Counted from the stretch's first letter, positions 19,627 to 30,620 are shown. The stretch: DNA of 64,000 nucleotides from Rhynchopus sp. YZ270_cl-10 (GCA_964035575.1 OZ037843.1:1116001-1180000); one strand, 5' to 3'. The notes: generated from the letters alone by a model not told the origin. Program-made: numbers and translations.

Positions 19627-21927
19627 ATGGCGAAGCTTCGTTTCTCCACGAAGTACCTGATTTTACTTGCTGGTATGGTGTCGACAGCAGCGTCGCTGGC
19701 TGGCGGGCTTGTCCTTTACTTTGAAGGGCTTGACGTCATTGAAGCAACGGTGAAGGAGGTGGCACGTGCAGATGTGCAGTACCTGAGCCAGAAGTCAACG
19801 GAACCCTTCAACTCTGCCCATAGTGCCTTGTCTGAGACACGTGAACTTCTGCAACGTCTGCGCTTCAACACACGTGCGGAGTTTATTGACTGGATCCGCA
19901 ACAGAGTCATTTGGACAACATTCCACAATAAACTCCTCATCGAGTCGAGTGGGATCAGAGGCTTCACGAAGAACCGCACCGCAGGCGACCAAGTGTACGA
20001 AACAGTCTGGCACGAGCGCCGCATCACTGGTGAGTACGACTGGCTGCATGCCACGTACGACCCGTCCAACAACAACACCGAGTGTGGAACTGCCTTTCCG
20101 TGTGTGGTTGCGTACACTATTGACCCAACTTCAAACCCTTCGCCACTGTTGGTCAACATCTACAACTACTCTGATGCGGGGCGCGTCGATTATGCGTGGG
20201 ATCTTCGGAACGGTGACCTTGGGGATACAGGCTCGCTGTTCGTTGGCCCGTGGGTGTGGTTTGCTGCGGACGGGAACCCGTATGTGTACATGAGCTACCA
20301 TATGATGGTGCCTGCTTACAATGCACCCTTCTTCTCGGACACAATGTACTTCACTGTCACGCTTTCGATTGTTGCAGACCCATGGGTGGATATGATGAAG
20401 GAGTACCGCACTGAGGCTGATGTGCTCATTCTGCAGTTGGACAAACACCTGGACTCAACTGTGCTTGCAGGGAACATTCCTGGCATTACCGCCCAACCAG
20501 GGTGCAGTACGTCCCAGAATTCGTTCACGGCGTCGTGTCTGCGGACGGTTGGGCAGCTGGAGCAGAAGTACATTGACCTAATTTTTGAAGCACAATCAAC
20601 ACCGAACGACTTGCTTGTGAGGACGAACGGGCACTGGTTGATAAAGACACGCATACACAAGTTGCACCCCTCATCCGAGGGTCTCAAAGACATCTACATG
20701 CTGTGGATGCGCCCAACGAGCACTGTGGAGGCTGAGATGGACCACGCCCTTCATCTGCTGATTGCCTTTGTGGTGGGTGTGTTTTTGTTTGACTTCATGA
20801 TCGGACTGCTCGAAGTATTTCTCATCGCAGTCCCAATGCGCGAAGTGGAACAGTCCTTCATAGCTCTGCAGCGAATGGACTTGGACAAAGCAGAGTCCGA
20901 CGTCGAGGCAATTGGATCGTGCCTGCCAATTGAGATGAGTGAACTGTTCTCTCTGCGGAAGGGTGTGCTGTTTGCCATACAGTCTCTGCGGGAGTACAAG
21001 GCGTACTTGCCTCAGACGCTCTTTGTTGAAGAAGATGTTGAAAGTGAGAGCAACACGTCTGGAACAGAGGTCAGCCATACTCAGCAGAGCAAGCAGAGCC
21101 AGCAGTCATCATCAAGAGCACAGTCAGTAATGTCGGCAAGATGCGCTGGCGTGAAAACAGAGATGGGAACAAAGTCATGCAGAGGTGTCGTCATGATGGT
21201 TGACTTCAACTTGCGCAACACAAAAGGGTTTTTTGAGGTGTCGCAGTACTGCAACTCTGTGTCCTTTCTGCAAGGGTTGGCGGAAACGTACCAAGGCGTC
21301 GTGCACTCGTTCTCAACTCTCTCATGCGAAACACTTGTGATCTCATGGAACACTGCACGTCGTTGCTTCGACGGCCTGAAACAGGCAACTTCATGCGCGG
21401 ACAACATTTCGAAGCGTAGCTCCGTCACCGTGAGTTACATGGGATGCACGATTCACCACGGCAACATCGGCACTGCGACAATGAGGGGCTTTGTTCTCTA
21501 CGGTTCCGACGAAGGTGTGTGGAAGGCACTTTTTCAGTACGCAAAAGAGCTTCACAGAGTCCTTGACACTTCTGTCGCTGTCACAGACGGGAAAACTGCA
21601 GCAGAAATGACGTCCGTTTGTTCTGTTGTGTCTGTCGGGCGAGTGGTGTTGGGACGTAGAACTATTCCAGCGCACGTCATCCTTGGTCTGCTTCAAGACG
21701 CTGATGTTGAGTGGATGTACAGTGTCGATACTGAAGGTTCCGCTTTGTCAAAGGCCATGGATCAGATGCTGCTAGGCCAAGAGTACAGTACACAGGGAAT
21801 CAAGGTCAATTCAGTGCTCGAGACGAAGCTTCTGAAGGCGTTGGAACGCAACTGTGACAAGGAAGAGTTCATAATGCAAATTGCAGAGTTGTCCTGGGAT
21901 GGTGAAAGTGACACCTGTCAAGAGTGA
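19627..21927 (+). CDS. Pseudo-cyclase receptor 2
   Basis: 766 aa, same architecture as receptor 1: TM 9-32, Cache-like ectodomain, TM2 at about 375-403, HAMP-like segment, LREYKAYLP linker, Ser-rich linker and a cyclase-homology domain without the catalytic set. The first 50 residues and the whole TM2-HAMP section are nearly unchanged from receptor 1. Differences cluster at residues 139-250 of the ectodomain (for example YDWLHATYDPSNNN here, YDWIFATYEPSWNN in receptor 1) and in the linker at 468-505. The C terminus (ELSWDGESDTCQE) is shorter. It is likely a membrane sensor protein whose signalling output is unknown. Confidence 0.8.
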   Translation: MAKLRFSTKYLILLAGMVSTAASLAGGLVLYFEGLDVIEATVKEVARADVQYLSQKSTEPFNSAHSALSETRELLQRLRFNTRAEFIDWIRNRVIWTTFHNKLLIESSGIRGFTKNRTAGDQVYETVWHERRITGEYDWLHATYDPSNNNTECGTAFPCVVAYTIDPTSNPSPLLVNIYNYSDAGRVDYAWDLRNGDLGDTGSLFVGPWVWFAADGNPYVYMSYHMMVPAYNAPFFSDTMYFTVTLSIVADPWVDMMKEYRTEADVLILQLDKHLDSTVLAGNIPGITAQPGCSTSQNSFTASCLRTVGQLEQKYIDLIFEAQSTPNDLLVRTNGHWLIKTRIHKLHPSSEGLKDIYMLWMRPTSTVEAEMDHALHLLIAFVVGVFLFDFMIGLLEVFLIAVPMREVEQSFIALQRMDLDKAESDVEAIGSCLPIEMSELFSLRKGVLFAIQSLREYKAYLPQTLFVEEDVESESNTSGTEVSHTQQSKQSQQSSSRAQSVMSARCAGVKTEMGTKSCRGVVMMVDFNLRNTKGFFEVSQYCNSVSFLQGLAETYQGVVHSFSTLSCETLVISWNTARRCFDGLKQATSCADNISKRSSVTVSYMGCTIHHGNIGTATMRGFVLYGSDEGVWKALFQYAKELHRVLDTSVAVTDGKTAAEMTSVCSVVSVGRVVLGRRTIPAHVILGLLQDADVEWMYSVDTEGSALSKAMDQMLLGQEYSTQGIKVNSVLETKLLKALERNCDKEEFIMQIAELSWDGESDTCQE

Positions 21928-22128
21928 AGTGGAATCGTTTTATTAATTTTTAAGACGTGGGGTGAATTGCCTGTAGCGGGGTAAATGACCCTCTACAGGG
22001 TGATGATACGGTATTTGACCACCACCGTCCCACCCTTTTCACCACACATTGTGGATCAACATTTCGTCGGAATTTTCGCTGAAAACCACTCGATTGCAAC
22101 CAAAAGAGTTTACCTTTGTACACCCTCT
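21928..22128. other. Private 3' flank of receptor 2
   Basis: About 200 bp not found after receptors 3 or 4. The tandem-duplicated unit begins at its right edge. Confidence 0.5.
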
Positions 22129-22179
22129 TCAGGTGAAGACAAAGATGTGTACATTTCATCACATACTATGCTCCTGTAC

Positions 22180-23070
22180 GTTTTTTTGGTACCGTTTTCC
22201 AGTTTTTCGTATATTTTTCCCAAATTTAGCGTGACCCCGCTGTAATACCCACCTCGCATCTCTGCCACGAGTCTCGAGCAAGGGGCGCAGGCCAGCTTGG
22301 CACCTACTGTCTGCGGCGTTGTACCGAAGACAGGTACGTGCACGTGTACAGCTCCATTAATTACACCACACTGTTTTGCGTTCATTGTCTTTTCCAAGAC
22401 GTTTACAAAATGAAAATGAAAATAAGAGAGGAGAGCCAGTCAGACCTACGAGGTCTTGCTGTATCAAAACCCACTTTTGGATGCGTTTGCACTTCAAACT
22501 TCTCTCTGTGGTCCACCTGAGTTTGCTTGAAATTTGTGGAGTTTTGTGGTATTTATACTCTGCGAAATTTCAGACAAAATGAGGTGCGTAGTTTGAAATG
22601 GTTTGTTAGTGCGTGCGGATGTTTACACTCGTTTATTTGTGTTTTTATTCGTCTTTTGCGGAGGTCACGTACACTTTCTACAGGGGACAGTGATATGAGA
22701 TTTACACGATCTCGATAAACGAAAAAGTGTTTTCTTGTCTGTGGAACTGGCTTGTGTCACGCTCAGCGAGCCCTGAGAAGCTATGACCCCAAGCCCATGA
22801 GAGTTCATGTGGTTTGCCTCCCGACTTTGTTTATCCCCCTCCCTTCCCCCTCTCTTTTGTGCTCCATGATACTTTTTGTATTTCAAGCAAACACATTCGC
22901 ACCGTACTTGCTTTAATATTTTTGGTTCACCGCAGTTGACGGAAATGCTATGCGGTCGCTCTAACTGTTTTTTACCCTCATTTGTGCTCCTTTCCCTTCT
23001 CACACAGCACCATCTGTACTTCAGGACTTTCACCTTTCTTACAACTTTCTGTTCCTTTAAATGATTGGAT
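22180..23070 (+). repeat. Receptor 3' flank modules, unit 1
   Basis: It matches 8,548-8,830 and 9,180-9,990 but lacks the hexamer expansion: 'ggtacgtgcacgtgtacagctcc' (about 22,332-22,354) stands where 350-420 bp arrays occur in copies 1 and 4. The 421-bp insertion is also absent. Confidence 0.65.
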
Positions 23071-23419
23071 GTGAATGGTGAGAGCGTACACCTAACAAAC
23101 CCTCTGCCCCGTTTCCCGTTTTCCTATGGTGAAGATAGCTATTGACACTGTAGCTTTTCCCCCCCCGGTAATCAGCGTCTTATCCAGGAATCTGAACAAG
23201 ATTAACCAATAAGATCGCGGTTCCTTTTTATCGAATGCTTTGTATTCTCCACTGTCATTCAGAAAGACGGTGGAGCGTGCAGATGTGGTAACACACACTA
23301 TTCCAACAATTTCAGGCCTCAGCCTAACTCCCGGGACTCAGCCAAAACCATCGTTCTATTTCAAAAAACCTAGGTGGTCTTCACCTCCAACCTCCTCTGC
23401 TGGCACATCGGAGGGTGAC

Positions 23420-23761
23420 ATGATCGACGACGTACTCGCAGCGGGAGATCGGCCTGCCGCGAATGACGTGCCGCCTGCTGAGGGTGACCCTGAGCCCAAC
23501 CGTATTTTAAAACTAAAGCGTTCTGTTTCTCCCCCCTCCCGTAAACAGAATCCATCAACACGTTCTTCAAAAAGAAAACGCTCGTCTTCCCCCAGAGCAT
23601 GCGACAAAACTGCCAAAAAACGGAAGAAATCCGTCATCAATGCCCCCCCCTCCGCCCCGCCACCCCCATCTGATGATGGCCCGGTGGGTAGTAGTATCAG
23701 CGACATCAGTGTGACATCTGCCACACAAGAGAGATCATCGCGCTCGTCTGCGGTGACATAA
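23420..23761 (+). CDS. Low-complexity basic ORF with NLS-like clusters, unit 1
   Basis: 113 aa from ATG 23,420; the frame is open further upstream to 23,240 but only from a TTG. It is rich in Ser, Pro and Lys/Arg, with SSKRKRSSS and KTAKKRKKS clusters that resemble nuclear localisation signals, and a Pro run (SAPPPPSDD). No domain is recognised. A poly(A)-terminated cassette follows the stop directly. It could therefore be the 3' end of a retroposed transcript, perhaps a LINE ORF1-like tail, rather than a resident gene. Confidence 0.3.
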   Translation: MIDDVLAAGDRPAANDVPPAEGDPEPNRILKLKRSVSPPSRKQNPSTRSSKRKRSSSPRACDKTAKKRKKSVINAPPSAPPPPSDDGPVGSSISDISVTSATQERSSRSSAVT

Positions 23762-23770
23762 AAAATGTTT

Positions 23771-23838
23771 AGTATAGTGGAGCACACTCTAGGGTGGCTA
23801 CACTAATACAACCAAGTTTTCAAAAAAAAAAAAAAAAA
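23771..23838 (+). repeat. Shared poly(A)-terminated cassette, copy 2
   Basis: Same sequence as 1,221-1,291, ending in A17. It lies 10 bp after the stop of the basic ORF. Confidence 0.6.
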
Positions 23839-23925
23839 GAGAGAGAAAAGTGATTTTTACTAGAGCTTCCCGAGCTTTCTCCGCTGACAAGCTAGTCACA
23901 GGAAGAAGAAGATCAAAACTCGGTC

Positions 23926-24252
23926 GAGCCCGGGCGCGCTTCGCGCGCCCGGGTCCCCACCCAGCTCAAGTTGGGGGCCTCCGGCGGAATGTGAGAATTC
24001 CTCGGTTATCCAACGGCGGAGCTCGGCACTTCATTGATATTTGCACCAGACACACATGGTGCACGAATTATCAGTAACCTCAGTACATTTACAAAAGAAA
24101 TGGCGGCCATGGCACCCAAAGGTTCCAGGCGAAGCCACGGTACGCAACATTTCTAAAAAAATTGCGCCTAAAATTGCACATTTTCACTTCCAAACTATGT
24201 CATAGGAAGGGTGTGATGCAAGCTTGCGCCGCAGGCGCACGGTACGCTACTA
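23926..24252. repeat. GC hairpin and dispersed block, unit 1
   Basis: CCCGGGCGCGC-TTC-GCGCGCCCGGG (about 23,929-23,953) is a perfect 11-bp stem with a three-base loop. 24,194-24,252 matches 1,732-1,790 and contains a GCGCC-GCA-GGCGC hairpin. Confidence 0.65.
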
Positions 24253-24402
24253 TTTTCTTTTGCCATGCTGCATGCTTCCTTTTCCTTCAACGTTTCATCA
24301 ATTGAGTCCGGCTCGATGGTATCTCAAAAAATTCCCCATAACCCCCACCGGGTTGATGGTATCCCCAAAAAAAACTTCCCAAAACCCCGGGTCAACCGGT
24401 AC

Positions 24403-24446
24403 CCATCGTTCTATCGACCCGGGTACCCGGGTCGATAGAACGATGG
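24403..24446. repeat. Perfect 44-bp palindrome centred on GGTACC, unit 1
   Basis: The sequence equals its own reverse complement over 44 bases (ccatcgttctatcgacccgg, then the mirror half). An A23 run follows at about 24,481. Copy at 31,253-31,296. Confidence 0.9.
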
Positions 24447-24764
24447 AACGATGGTTAGGCTGGGGCCTGAACAATTTTTCAAAAAAAAAAAAAAAAAAAA
24501 AAATCCCTCTCCCTTTTTCCAAACACGATAGTTTTTTGTCGCTACTATTTATCGGAGGGGCAACAGTATTGGAGTGTACCATTGGTAAACAATGGTATTT
24601 CAATGATGATATAGGTGACGACACCTCCCCTTTTTTTGCCTTTTGTGTGCACGTTTAGGAAAGGCAACTTCCTATTAAGCCCGCCGACTCCATTTTCTTG
24701 GAGCTTCCAGGACCGTACATTGCTCCGTTCCCTGAAAAGGAATGGTAAAAAAAGTTTTCATTTA

Positions 24765-25680
24765 GGGCAGAACAACTTTTTATTTTGGTTCTCGTTATTT
24801 GGGGATCCCAAAATCGTGCGCGCGTGCGCAAATAATAAGTTCGTTCACTGAAAATAAGTTTTTTTTGACGAAGTAGTTGTAAGGAACAATGAGGGGTTGG
24901 GTTGGTTACAGGGAGGGGGGGCAGCCTGCGTAATAAAATAGAGGGGGTTTCGGCCCAAAAAGCCCAGACCCCAGACCCCCGGCCACAACCTAGTGCGTAA
25001 TAAGGGGATGGGGTAGTACTGCACCCGAAACCCCGTTTTTCGGCGTTTCCGGAATCCACCCAGACAGTGGTGGGGCCATTTTGAAAAAATGAACAAGTTT
25101 TTCGGTGTTAAATTTTCACGACTTTTCTTCGGTACAGTTTTGCACATGCTTTTTCCGGGCCCCATCCGGAAAAGGGTCAGCACAGGGTATACCCCTAACT
25201 CAGGAGTCCCCTGGCCCCGGCCCCGTCCGGATGCTGAAAACATGAAAGTGCTCGAAAACACCGGCATTTGCATTTTCGGAATCCGTCCGTTGTGTGATGG
25301 GGTCAATTTGGTTTTGGCAAAAATCCATGAGAGGGCCAAGGTAAATACCACAACCCAGATTTTCTCACCCTGATGCTGAAAACACCGGCTTTTGCATTTC
25401 CGGAATCCGCCCGCTCTGTGGTGGGGGATATACAGAAAAATGGACAAAATTTTAGTGCCTAAAATTTTCACAAAATATGAACCCATACCCAAATGGGTAA
25501 AGGCAGCCAAACTTCTTGAGCTTACCTGGCTTACGGTCGTCATTCCCTTGTACTCTACAGTACCCCGTCCCCCTTGTACTGGTCAAAACTTATTCTCCAA
25601 AAACTTATTTTTTTCCCGAATCTCAAAAAAAGGTGCGCGCGCAAACGAGAACCAAAATATAAAGTTGTTCTGCCCTTATC
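24765..25680. mobile_element. Inverted-repeat element of about 0.9 kb, unit 1
   Basis: The ends are inverted copies: agggcagaacaactttt on the left, and the reverse complement of 'aagttgttctgccctt' on the right, with similarity extending about 85 bp. Inside are three imperfect copies of the GGAATCC(G/A)CCC motif (about 25,050, 25,278 and 25,400). No transposase. Confidence 0.55.
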
Positions 25681-25689
25681 AAAAAAAAA

Positions 25690-26527
25690 AAAATCTTTCT
25701 CTCTCTCTCTCTCTCTCTCTCTCCTCACTCCTCACTCCTCGCTCCTCTCCCTGATTTCTGCTTCAATGATAAATGCCTCACTGGCTAAGCTGCTTGGTCA
25801 GCACACAGCAGCTGAGCTGCTACATGAACACTAAAGAATTCATGCTCGGGTGCTCCTACTTGAATCAAGATCTTGATGATCCCTTAGTGATGATAGACTG
25901 AGTGCCGGATGGGCTCGTCATTCACTGGGTTAGTTCTTGGTCTCTTGTATGGATCGAGTATTTGTGGCTTTCATGTTCTCTCTATGTTGTTTGCACCCTG
26001 CTTGCTGTCTTCATGAAGGTAAATGATTTTGTACCTGTGGTTCCTGCTTGAGTAAAGCTCTTGGTTGATCCCGTGGATTTGATAGAACTGATAGGCTCGT
26101 CCTGTCCTGGGTAGAGCTCGTGTGGTCTCTTGCATGGATCGAGTATTTGATATTTCGTGTTTCTTCACCCTTAGCTCTCTTTGTTTCATGAATGTTAGCG
26201 TGTCTTTTATGTTCTTACACAGTACCCTTGTGGTCTCTTAGTGGAAAGAGTACTGGATGCTCGCGATGCGTTTTATGTGATTTTTCGTGCGATATTTTGT
26301 GCGCTCGTAGTGGCGTTATGTTTCTCTAATCCCTCCCTCTGGAGCATGAATCCTGTGGTCTGACTCAGACTGACTACAACCATGATGAATGCATGCTTCA
26401 TTTTGCTCTTACGGCACATAGCCAATCGGCGTGTTGCTCTTCTTGTGTTTCTCTTGTTTGTCATAAGAACCATATGCAAACATCTCAAATTAAAAAATCC
26501 CTGTCACCTGTGTTGTCATTGTTTCCC
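25690..26527. other. Spacer before receptor 3
   Basis: An A-run and (TC)n tract (25,694-25,722), then about 700 bp with imperfect direct repeats. The motif 'atggatcgagtatttg' occurs at about 25,950 and 26,142. No gene seen. Confidence 0.5.
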
Positions 26528-26654
26528 TGCTTGTGATGCCGTCTCATCACATTTGATCACCAAACCCAGGAGTGGTCCGTTTTCTCCTCGTGTCACCTTC
26601 ACACCTCGCAGGTAAAACGTTTACACACTTTTTGTACATATTCATCAACAGACA
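26528..26654 (+). promoter_or_regulatory. Minimal conserved upstream region of receptor 3
   Basis: Only about 125 bp before the ATG is shared with receptor 2 (from 'tgtgatgccgtctcatcac'). Farther upstream the sequence is unrelated. This marks the largest block common to all four receptor upstream regions. Confidence 0.45.
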
Positions 26655-28958
26655 ATGGCGAAGCTTCGTTTCTCCACGAAGTACCTGATTTTACTTGCTG
26701 GTATGGTGTCGACAGCAGCGTCGCTGGCTGGCGGGCTTGTCCTTTACTTTGAAGGGCTTGACGTCATTGAAGCAACGGTGAAGGAGGTGGCACGTGCAGA
26801 TGTGCAGTACCTGAGCCAGAAGTCAACGGAACCCTTCAACTCTGCCCATAGTGCCTTGTCTGAGACACGTGAACTTCTGCAACGTCTGCGCTTCAACACA
26901 CGTGCGGAGTTTATTGACTGGATCCGCAACAGAGTCATTTGGACAACATTCCACAATAAACTCCTCATCGAGTCGAGTGGGATCAGAGGCTTCACGAAGA
27001 ACCGCACCGCAGGCGACCAAGTGTACGAAACAGTCTGGCACGAGCGCCGCATCACTGGTGAGTACGACTGGCTGCATGCCACGTACGACCCGTCCAACAA
27101 CAACACCGAGTGTGGAACTGCCTTTCCGTGTGTGGTTGCGTACACTATTGACCCAACTTCAAACCCTTCGCCACTGTTGGTCAACATCTACAACTACTCT
27201 GATGCGGGGCGCGTCGATTATGCGTGGGATCTTCGGAACGGTGACCTTGGGGATACAGGCTCGCTGTTCGTTGGCCCGTGGGTGTGGTTTGCTGCGGACG
27301 GGAACCCGTATGTGTACATGAGCTACCATATGATGGTGCCTGCTTACAATGCACCCTTCTTCTCGGACACAATGTACTTCACTGTCACGCTTTCGATTGT
27401 TGCAGACCCATGGGTGGATATGATGAAGGAGTACCGCACTGAGGCTGATGTGCTCATTCTGCAGTTGGACAAACACCTGGACTCAACTGTGCTTGCAGGG
27501 AACATTCCTGGCATTACCGCCCAACCAGGGTGCAGTACGTCCCAGAATTCGTTCACGGCGTCGTGTCTGCGGACGGTTGGGCAGCTGGAGCAGAAGTACA
27601 TTGACCTGATTTTTGAAGCACAATCAACACCGAACGACTTGCTTGTGAGGACGCACGGGCACTGGTTGATCAAGACACGCATACACAAGTTGCACCCCTC
27701 ATCCGAGGGTCTCAAAGACATCTACATGCTGTGGATGCGCCCAACGAGCACTGTGGAGGCTGAGATGGACCACGCCCTTCATCTGCTGATTGCCTTTGTG
27801 GTGGGTGTGTTTTTGTTTGACTTCATGATCGGACTGCTCGAAGTATTTCTCATCGCAGTCCCAATGCGCGAAGTGGAACAGTCCTTCATAGCTCTGCAGC
27901 GAATGGACTTGGACAAAGCAGAGTCCGACGTCGAGGCAATTGGATCGTGCCTGCCAATTGAGATGAGTGAACTGTTCTCTCTGCGGAAGGGTGTGCTGTT
28001 TGCCATACAGTCTCTGCGGGAGTACAAGGCGTACTTGCCTCAGACGCTCTTTGTTGAAGAAGATGTTGAAAGTGCAGGCGAGACGTCTGAAACAGATGTC
28101 AGCCACACTCAGCAGAGCAAGCAGCAAAGCAAGAGGACATCATCAAGCGGAAAGTCAGTAATGTCGGCAAGATGCGCTGGCGTGAAAACAGAGACGGGAA
28201 CAAGGTCATGCAGAGGTGTCGTCATGATGGTTGACTTCAACTTGCGTGACGCAAAAGGGTTTTTTGAGGTGTCGCAGTACTGCAACTCTGTGTCCTTTCT
28301 GCAAGGGTTGGCGGAAACGTACCAAGGCGTCGTGCACTCGTTCTCAACCCTCTCATGCGAAACACTTGTGATCTCATGGAACACTGCACGCCGTTGCTTC
28401 GACGGCCTGAAACAGGCAACTTCATGCGCGGACAACATTTCGAAGCGTAGCTCCGTCACCGTGAGCTACATGGGATGCACGATTCACCACGGCAACATCG
28501 GCACTGCGACAATGAGGGGCTTTGTTCTCTACGGTTCCGACGAAGGTGTGTGGAAGGCACTTTTTCAGTACGCAAAAGAGCTTCACAGAGTCCTTGACAC
28601 TTCTGTCGCTGTCACAGACGGGAAAACTGCGGCAGAAATGACGTCCGTTTGTTCTGTTGTGTCTGTCGGGCGAGTGGTGTTGGGACGTAGAACTATTCCA
28701 GCGCACGTCATCCTTGGTCTGCTTCAAGACGCTGATGTTGAGTGGATGTACAGTGTCGATACTGAAGGTTCCGCTTTGTCAAAGGCCATGGATCAGATGC
28801 TGCTAGGCCAAGAGTACAGTACACAGGGAATCAAGGTCAATTCAGTGCTCGAGACGAAGCTTCTGAAGGCGTTGGAACGCAACTGTGACAAGGAAGAGTT
28901 CATGTTGCGACTTGCAGAGTTGTCCTGGGATGGTGAAAGTGACACCTGTCAAGAGTGA
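26655..28958 (+). CDS. Pseudo-cyclase receptor 3
   Basis: 767 aa. It is nearly identical to receptor 2 up to about residue 467 (one visible change, Asn to His in RTHGHW). It then differs in the Ser/Gln linker: SAGETSETDVSHTQQSKQQS here, SESNTSGTEVSHTQQSKQSQ in receptor 2. The C-terminal cyclase-homology domain is again almost the same and again lacks the Lys, second Asp, Asn and Arg of an active enzyme. Signal-anchor, Cache-like ectodomain, TM2 and HAMP-like segment are as in receptor 1. It lies in the first unit of the tandem duplication. Confidence 0.8.
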   Translation: MAKLRFSTKYLILLAGMVSTAASLAGGLVLYFEGLDVIEATVKEVARADVQYLSQKSTEPFNSAHSALSETRELLQRLRFNTRAEFIDWIRNRVIWTTFHNKLLIESSGIRGFTKNRTAGDQVYETVWHERRITGEYDWLHATYDPSNNNTECGTAFPCVVAYTIDPTSNPSPLLVNIYNYSDAGRVDYAWDLRNGDLGDTGSLFVGPWVWFAADGNPYVYMSYHMMVPAYNAPFFSDTMYFTVTLSIVADPWVDMMKEYRTEADVLILQLDKHLDSTVLAGNIPGITAQPGCSTSQNSFTASCLRTVGQLEQKYIDLIFEAQSTPNDLLVRTHGHWLIKTRIHKLHPSSEGLKDIYMLWMRPTSTVEAEMDHALHLLIAFVVGVFLFDFMIGLLEVFLIAVPMREVEQSFIALQRMDLDKAESDVEAIGSCLPIEMSELFSLRKGVLFAIQSLREYKAYLPQTLFVEEDVESAGETSETDVSHTQQSKQQSKRTSSSGKSVMSARCAGVKTETGTRSCRGVVMMVDFNLRDAKGFFEVSQYCNSVSFLQGLAETYQGVVHSFSTLSCETLVISWNTARRCFDGLKQATSCADNISKRSSVTVSYMGCTIHHGNIGTATMRGFVLYGSDEGVWKALFQYAKELHRVLDTSVAVTDGKTAAEMTSVCSVVSVGRVVLGRRTIPAHVILGLLQDADVEWMYSVDTEGSALSKAMDQMLLGQEYSTQGIKVNSVLETKLLKALERNCDKEEFMLRLAELSWDGESDTCQE

Positions 28959-29029
28959 AGTGGCCTTTGTACACGCTCTCAGGTGAAGACAAAGATGTGT
29001 ACATTTCATCACATACTATGCTCCTGTAC

Positions 29030-29920
29030 GTTTTTTTGGTACCGTTTTCCAGTTTTTCGTATATTTTTCCCAAATTTAGCGTGACCCCGCTGTAATACCC
29101 ACCTCGCATCTCTGCCACGAGTCTCGAGCAAGGGGCGCAGGCCAGCTTGGCACCTACTGTCTGCGGCGTTGTACCGAAGACAGGTACGTGCACGTGTACA
29201 GCTCCATTAATTACACCACACTGTTTTGCGTTCATTGTCTTTTCCAAGACGTTTACAAAATGAAAATGAAAATAAGAGAGGAGAGCCAGTCAGACCTACG
29301 AGGTCTTGCTGTATCAAAACCCACTTTTGGATGCGTTTGCACTTCAAACTTCTCTCTGTGGTCCACCTGAGTTTGCTTGAAATTTGTGGAGTTTTGTGGT
29401 ATTTATACTCTGCGAAATTTCAGACAAAATGAGGTGCGTAGTTTGAAATGGTTTGTTAGTGCGTGCGGATGTTTACACTCGTTTATTTGTGTTTTTATTC
29501 GTCTTTTGCGGAGGTCACGTACACTTTCTACAGGGGACAGTGATATGAGATTTACACGATCTCGATAAACGAAAAAGTGTTTTCTTGTCTGTGGAACTGG
29601 CTTGTGTCACGCTCAGCGAGCCCTGAGAAGCTATGACCCCAAGCCCATGAGAGTTCATGTGGTTTGCCTCCCGACTTTGTTTATCCCCCTCCCTTCCCCC
29701 TCTCTTTTGTGCTCCATGATACTTTTTGTATTTCAAGCAAACACATTCGCACCGTACTTGCTTTAATATTTTTGGTTCACCGCAGTTGACGGAAATGCTA
29801 TGCGGTCGCTCTAACTGTTTTTTACCCTCATTTGTGCTCCTTTCCCTTCTCACACAGCACCATCTGTACTTCAGGACTTTCACCTTTCTTACAACTTTCT
29901 GTTCCTTTAAATGATTGGAT
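29030..29920 (+). repeat. Receptor 3' flank modules, unit 2
   Basis: Copy of 22,180-23,070 in the second unit, located after receptor 3. The hexamer site is again unexpanded. Confidence 0.65.
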
Positions 29921-30269
29921 GTGAATGGTGAGAGCGTACACCTAACAAACCCTCTGCCCCGTTTCCCGTTTTCCTATGGTGAAGATAGCTATTGACACTG
30001 TAGCTTTTCCCCCCCCGGTAATCAGCGTCTTATCCAGGAATCTGAACAAGATTAACCAATAAGATCGCGGTTCCTTTTTATCGAATGCTTTGTATTCTCC
30101 ACTGTCATTCAGAAAGACGGTGGAGCGTGCAGATGTGGTAACACACACTATTCCAACAATTTCAGGCCTCAGCCTAACTCCCGGGACTCAGCCAAAACCA
30201 TCGTTCTATTTCAAAAAACCTAGGTGGTCTTCACCTCCAACCTCCTCTGCTGGCACATCGGAGGGTGAC

Positions 30270-30611
30270 ATGATCGACGACGTACTCGCAGCGGGAGATC
30301 GGCCTGCCGCGAATGACGTGCCGCCTGCTGAGGGTGACCCTGAGCCCAACCGTATTTTAAAACTAAAGCGTTCTGTTTCTCCCCCCTCCCGTAAACAGAA
30401 TCCATCAACACGTTCTTCAAAAAGAAAACGCTCGTCTTCCCCCAGAGCATGCGACAAAACTGCCAAAAAACGGAAGAAATCCGTCATCAATGCCCCCCCC
30501 TCCGCCCCGCCACCCCCATCTGATGATGGCCCGGTGGGTAGTAGTATCAGCGACATCAGTGTGACATCTGCCACACAAGAGAGATCATCGCGCTCGTCTG
30601 CGGTGACATAA
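30270..30611 (+). CDS. Low-complexity basic ORF with NLS-like clusters, unit 2
   Basis: Identical duplicate of 23,420-23,761: 113 aa, Ser/Pro/Lys/Arg-rich, with KRKR and KKRKK clusters and no recognised domain. The same doubt applies: it may be the tail of a retroposed sequence, because a poly(A) cassette (30,621-30,688) follows at once. Confidence 0.3.
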   Translation: MIDDVLAAGDRPAANDVPPAEGDPEPNRILKLKRSVSPPSRKQNPSTRSSKRKRSSSPRACDKTAKKRKKSVINAPPSAPPPPSDDGPVGSSISDISVTSATQERSSRSSAVT

Positions 30612-30620
30612 AAAATGTTT

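Larger units (their letters stand above)
22129..28978 (+). repeat. Tandem duplication unit 1 (6,850 bp)
   Basis: Every feature in this unit recurs at +6,850 bp with no difference I could find. The unit begins in the 3' flank of receptor 2 and ends in the 3' flank of receptor 3. The breakpoints fall in a shared stretch of about 42 bp (aggtgaagacaaagatg...tactatgct) present after receptors 2, 3 and 4. This points to unequal crossing-over. Confidence 0.9.

Noticed and set aside
24224-24658. 144-aa frame crossing the 44-bp palindrome
   Set aside because: It runs through a poly-A tract and a palindrome with a random-looking protein; duplicated only with the 6,850-bp unit.
25820-26520. Possible small RNA cluster before receptor 3 (repeated atggatcgagtatttg)
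   Set aside because: Only two or three imperfect repeats, with no conserved fold or promoter boxes seen.
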